Below, piece by piece: positions 12,435 through 13,998 of a DNA stretch of 13,998 bases (the stretch's first letter is position 1; each line of letters opens with the position of its first letter). The translations under genes and the position numbers were made by a program. Under the pieces are notes generated by a model, which saw only the letters and a list, made by a program, of their open reading frames with translations, searched no databases and was not told the DNA's origin. Source of the stretch: Alphaproteobacteria bacterium (lineage in GTDB: Bacteria > Pseudomonadota > Alphaproteobacteria > Puniceispirillales > UBA1172); the NCBI GenBank assembly GCA_021296375.1, contig JAGWAQ010000025.1:511-14508 (forward strand). The letters are read 5' to 3'.

Positions 12435-13964
12435 ATGGCAAGACGTGAGCGCAATTCACGCCGATCCGCCGCCGATGCTTCGGCGCCTTTGGCCTCGCCA
12501 TATATCCAGCGTCGCTTGCCGTTTTTCGATGTCTTGAACGAAGAGGAATTGGCGCGGATTGATGCCCAGGTCGACTGGATGCTGGAGAATATCGGCGTCG
12601 CTTTCCGTGATGATCCGGTTGCCCTCGACATCTGGCGCAAGGCAGGCGTCACCCCCACCGGCCCCCATGGCGATCTGATCAAGGCTGACGCCAGGTGGAT
12701 TCGTGAACTGGTGGCAAAAGCGCCATCGCAATTCACCCAGATTTCCCGCAACCCCGAACGGTCGGTTGTCATCGGCGGCACCAATCAGGTGTTTGCCCCG
12801 ATTTACGGCGCGCCGTTTGTGCGTGATATGAAGGGCGGTCGCCTTTACGGCAGTTTTGATGATTTCGAAAAGCTCCTGAAACTGTGCTACATGCACCCCA
12901 ACCTTCATCACACCGGGCTGGTGATCGCCGAACCGACGGATATTCCTGTTTCCAAGCGTCACCTTGATATGGTCCACGCCCACCTGACCCTCAACGACAA
13001 GCCGCATCTTGGCGCCATCACGGAGAAAAGCCGGGCGCAGGATTCTGTTGATATGGTCGAGGTCATGTTCGGGCGTGAGGTGATGGACACCAACGTCTGC
13101 ATCATGGCCAATGTCAACACCAACTCGCCCCTGCTGGTCGACCGTGTCGTGACGGAAGCCATCCAGGTCTATTCCGGCCGTGGCCAGGCGATGGTGGTGA
13201 CGCCGTTCATCCTGACCGGGGCCATGGGGCCGGTCAGCACCGCCGCCTCTGTTGCCCAGGCCATGACAGAAAGCATGATGTGCTGTGACTTTGCGCAATT
13301 GATCCGCCCCGGCGCGCCGTTTGTGATGGGGAATTTCCTGTCCACCATGAGCCTGAAATCCGGCGCCCCGACCTTCGGCATGCCGGAACCGGTGATCTCG
13401 AATTACGTCATTGGCCAGATGGCGCGGCGGCTGGGCCTGCCGCTTCGTTGCGGCGGCTCGCTCACGGCGTCGAAAATCGAGGACGGGCAAGCGGCGTATG
13501 AAAGCGCCGACAGCATGCATTCAACCATGCTGGCGGGGTCGAATTTCACCCTTCATTCGGCGGGCTGGCTCGAGGGCGGGCTGGCGACAGGGTTTGAAAA
13601 ACTCATCATGGATGCCGATCGTCTGGGCAGTTATCAAAAAGTGCTGGGCGTCGGGCTTGAAACCGATGACAACGCCTTTGCCCGTGACGCTTATGAAGAG
13701 GTCGAGGCGGGAGGGCATTTCCTCGGGTCAAGCCACACCATGCGCAATTACCAGACGGCGTTTTACGAACCCAGGCTGAGCGACAGCGAAAACGTCGAAA
13801 GCTGGGAGGAAAATGGCGCCAAGGATATGCGGGTGCGGGCCTATGACCGCTGGAATGACATGCTTGAGCATTACCAGCCGCCACCGATCGACGCCGCCAA
13901 GAAAGACGAGCTGGATGACTTTGTCGCCCGCCGAAAAAGTGAGCTGCCCGATGCCTGGTATTAA
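12435..13964 (+). CDS. MttB-superfamily methyltransferase, non-pyrrolysine type
   Basis: 509 aa, the usual length of the trimethylamine methyltransferase (MttB) superfamily. The N-terminal helix block (about 30-70, L-E-N-I-G-V-A-F-R-D-D-P) and a long TIM-barrel region follow, with T-L-N-D-K-P-H-L-G-A-I-T, G-A-M-G-P-V-S-T-A-A-S-V-A-Q-A and, near 337-356, C-G-G-S-L-T-A-S-K-I-E-D-G-Q-A-A-Y-E, the neighbourhood where methanogen MttB has pyrrolysine (about residue 334). No in-frame TAG is present, so this is the non-Pyl branch, whose characterised members (MtgB, MtpB) demethylate glycine betaine or proline betaine with a corrinoid protein. The short C-terminal A-W-Y is also typical. ATG 12435 follows AAGGGGGGA; an upstream ATG at 12402 lacks one. 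Given the HpbD-like gene in the window, proline or hydroxyproline betaine is the favoured substrate. No corrinoid protein or methyl-acceptor gene is visible; one may follow beyond the right edge. Confidence 0.88.
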   Translation: MARRERNSRRSAADASAPLASPYIQRRLPFFDVLNEEELARIDAQVDWMLENIGVAFRDDPVALDIWRKAGVTPTGPHGDLIKADARWIRELVAKAPSQFTQISRNPERSVVIGGTNQVFAPIYGAPFVRDMKGGRLYGSFDDFEKLLKLCYMHPNLHHTGLVIAEPTDIPVSKRHLDMVHAHLTLNDKPHLGAITEKSRAQDSVDMVEVMFGREVMDTNVCIMANVNTNSPLLVDRVVTEAIQVYSGRGQAMVVTPFILTGAMGPVSTAASVAQAMTESMMCCDFAQLIRPGAPFVMGNFLSTMSLKSGAPTFGMPEPVISNYVIGQMARRLGLPLRCGGSLTASKIEDGQAAYESADSMHSTMLAGSNFTLHSAGWLEGGLATGFEKLIMDADRLGSYQKVLGVGLETDDNAFARDAYEEVEAGGHFLGSSHTMRNYQTAFYEPRLSDSENVESWEENGAKDMRVRAYDRWNDMLEHYQPPPIDAAKKDELDDFVARRKSELPDAWY

Positions 13965-13998
13965 TGCCATTAATTCAATCACCCCGCAATAACGCCCG
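13965..13998. other. Start of intergenic sequence after the MttB-like gene
   Basis: Thirty-four bases to the window edge. I see no hairpin, ribosome site or start codon, so whether an operon continues to the right cannot be judged. Confidence 0.4.

Noticed and set aside
12456..13520. 354-codon minus-strand open frame opposite the MttB-like gene
   Set aside because: Antisense shadow of a clear MttB-superfamily protein, with no motif of its own.

Overview
The window looks like a piece of a GC-rich alphaproteobacterial chromosome, probably marine and aerobic. This rests on the gene content (betaine and methylamine enzymes, an HpbD-type epimerase, a non-pyrrolysine MttB homologue), the compact operons with ATGA overlaps and the codon bias; no rRNA or other taxonomic marker is present, so the placement is tentative. 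Eleven protein genes with a recognisable family and two poorly characterised ones (the cysteine-rich secreted protein's C-terminus and a small membrane-anchored protein) cover almost everything. I see no IS element, tRNA, rRNA or CRISPR array.

Layout. (1) 58-1981, minus: a three-gene surface operon encoding a type IV pilin-like protein, a secreted protein with two CBM5/12-like repeats, and a small membrane-anchored protein. (2) 2094-4124, minus: a tightly coupled catabolic operon of a luciferase-like flavin monooxygenase, a 4-oxalocrotonate-tautomerase-type protein and an alpha/beta hydrolase. (3) 4296-6894, plus, divergent from operon 2: an enolase-superfamily enzyme very like 4R-hydroxyproline betaine 2-epimerase (HpbD), then two overlapping short-chain dehydrogenases. 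(4) 6927-11325, minus, convergent with operon 3: a trimethylamine/histamine-dehydrogenase-type iron-sulfur flavoprotein followed by a cytoplasmic molybdenum oxidoreductase of the DMSO reductase/BisC type. (5) 11433-12341, minus: a GcvA-like LysR regulator. (6) 12435-13964, plus, divergent from the regulator: an MttB-superfamily methyltransferase with no pyrrolysine codon.

How it may work together. The HpbD-like protein keeps the catalytic lysines, metal ligands and the two aromatic residues I associate with betaine binding, which points to proline betaine or hydroxyproline betaine. The MttB homologue could take a methyl group from such a quaternary amine, and the TMADH-like flavoprotein could oxidise a derived amine. 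The Rieske demethylase of the known Hpb pathway is absent here. The molybdoenzyme would fit reduction of an N-oxide or S-oxide, and operon 2 (monooxygenase, tautomerase, hydrolase) fits opening and hydrolysis of a ring. The families are secure; the substrates and the idea that everything serves one pathway are inference. The TMADH-like enzyme's substrate pocket in fact looks closer to histamine dehydrogenase, which argues against a simple proline-betaine reading.

Small-scale structure: two short tandem repeat tracts sit exactly on gene ends (2043-2099 and 6890-6954) and duplicate stop codons, and an inverted repeat lies between the LysR gene and the flavoprotein gene (11343-11381).
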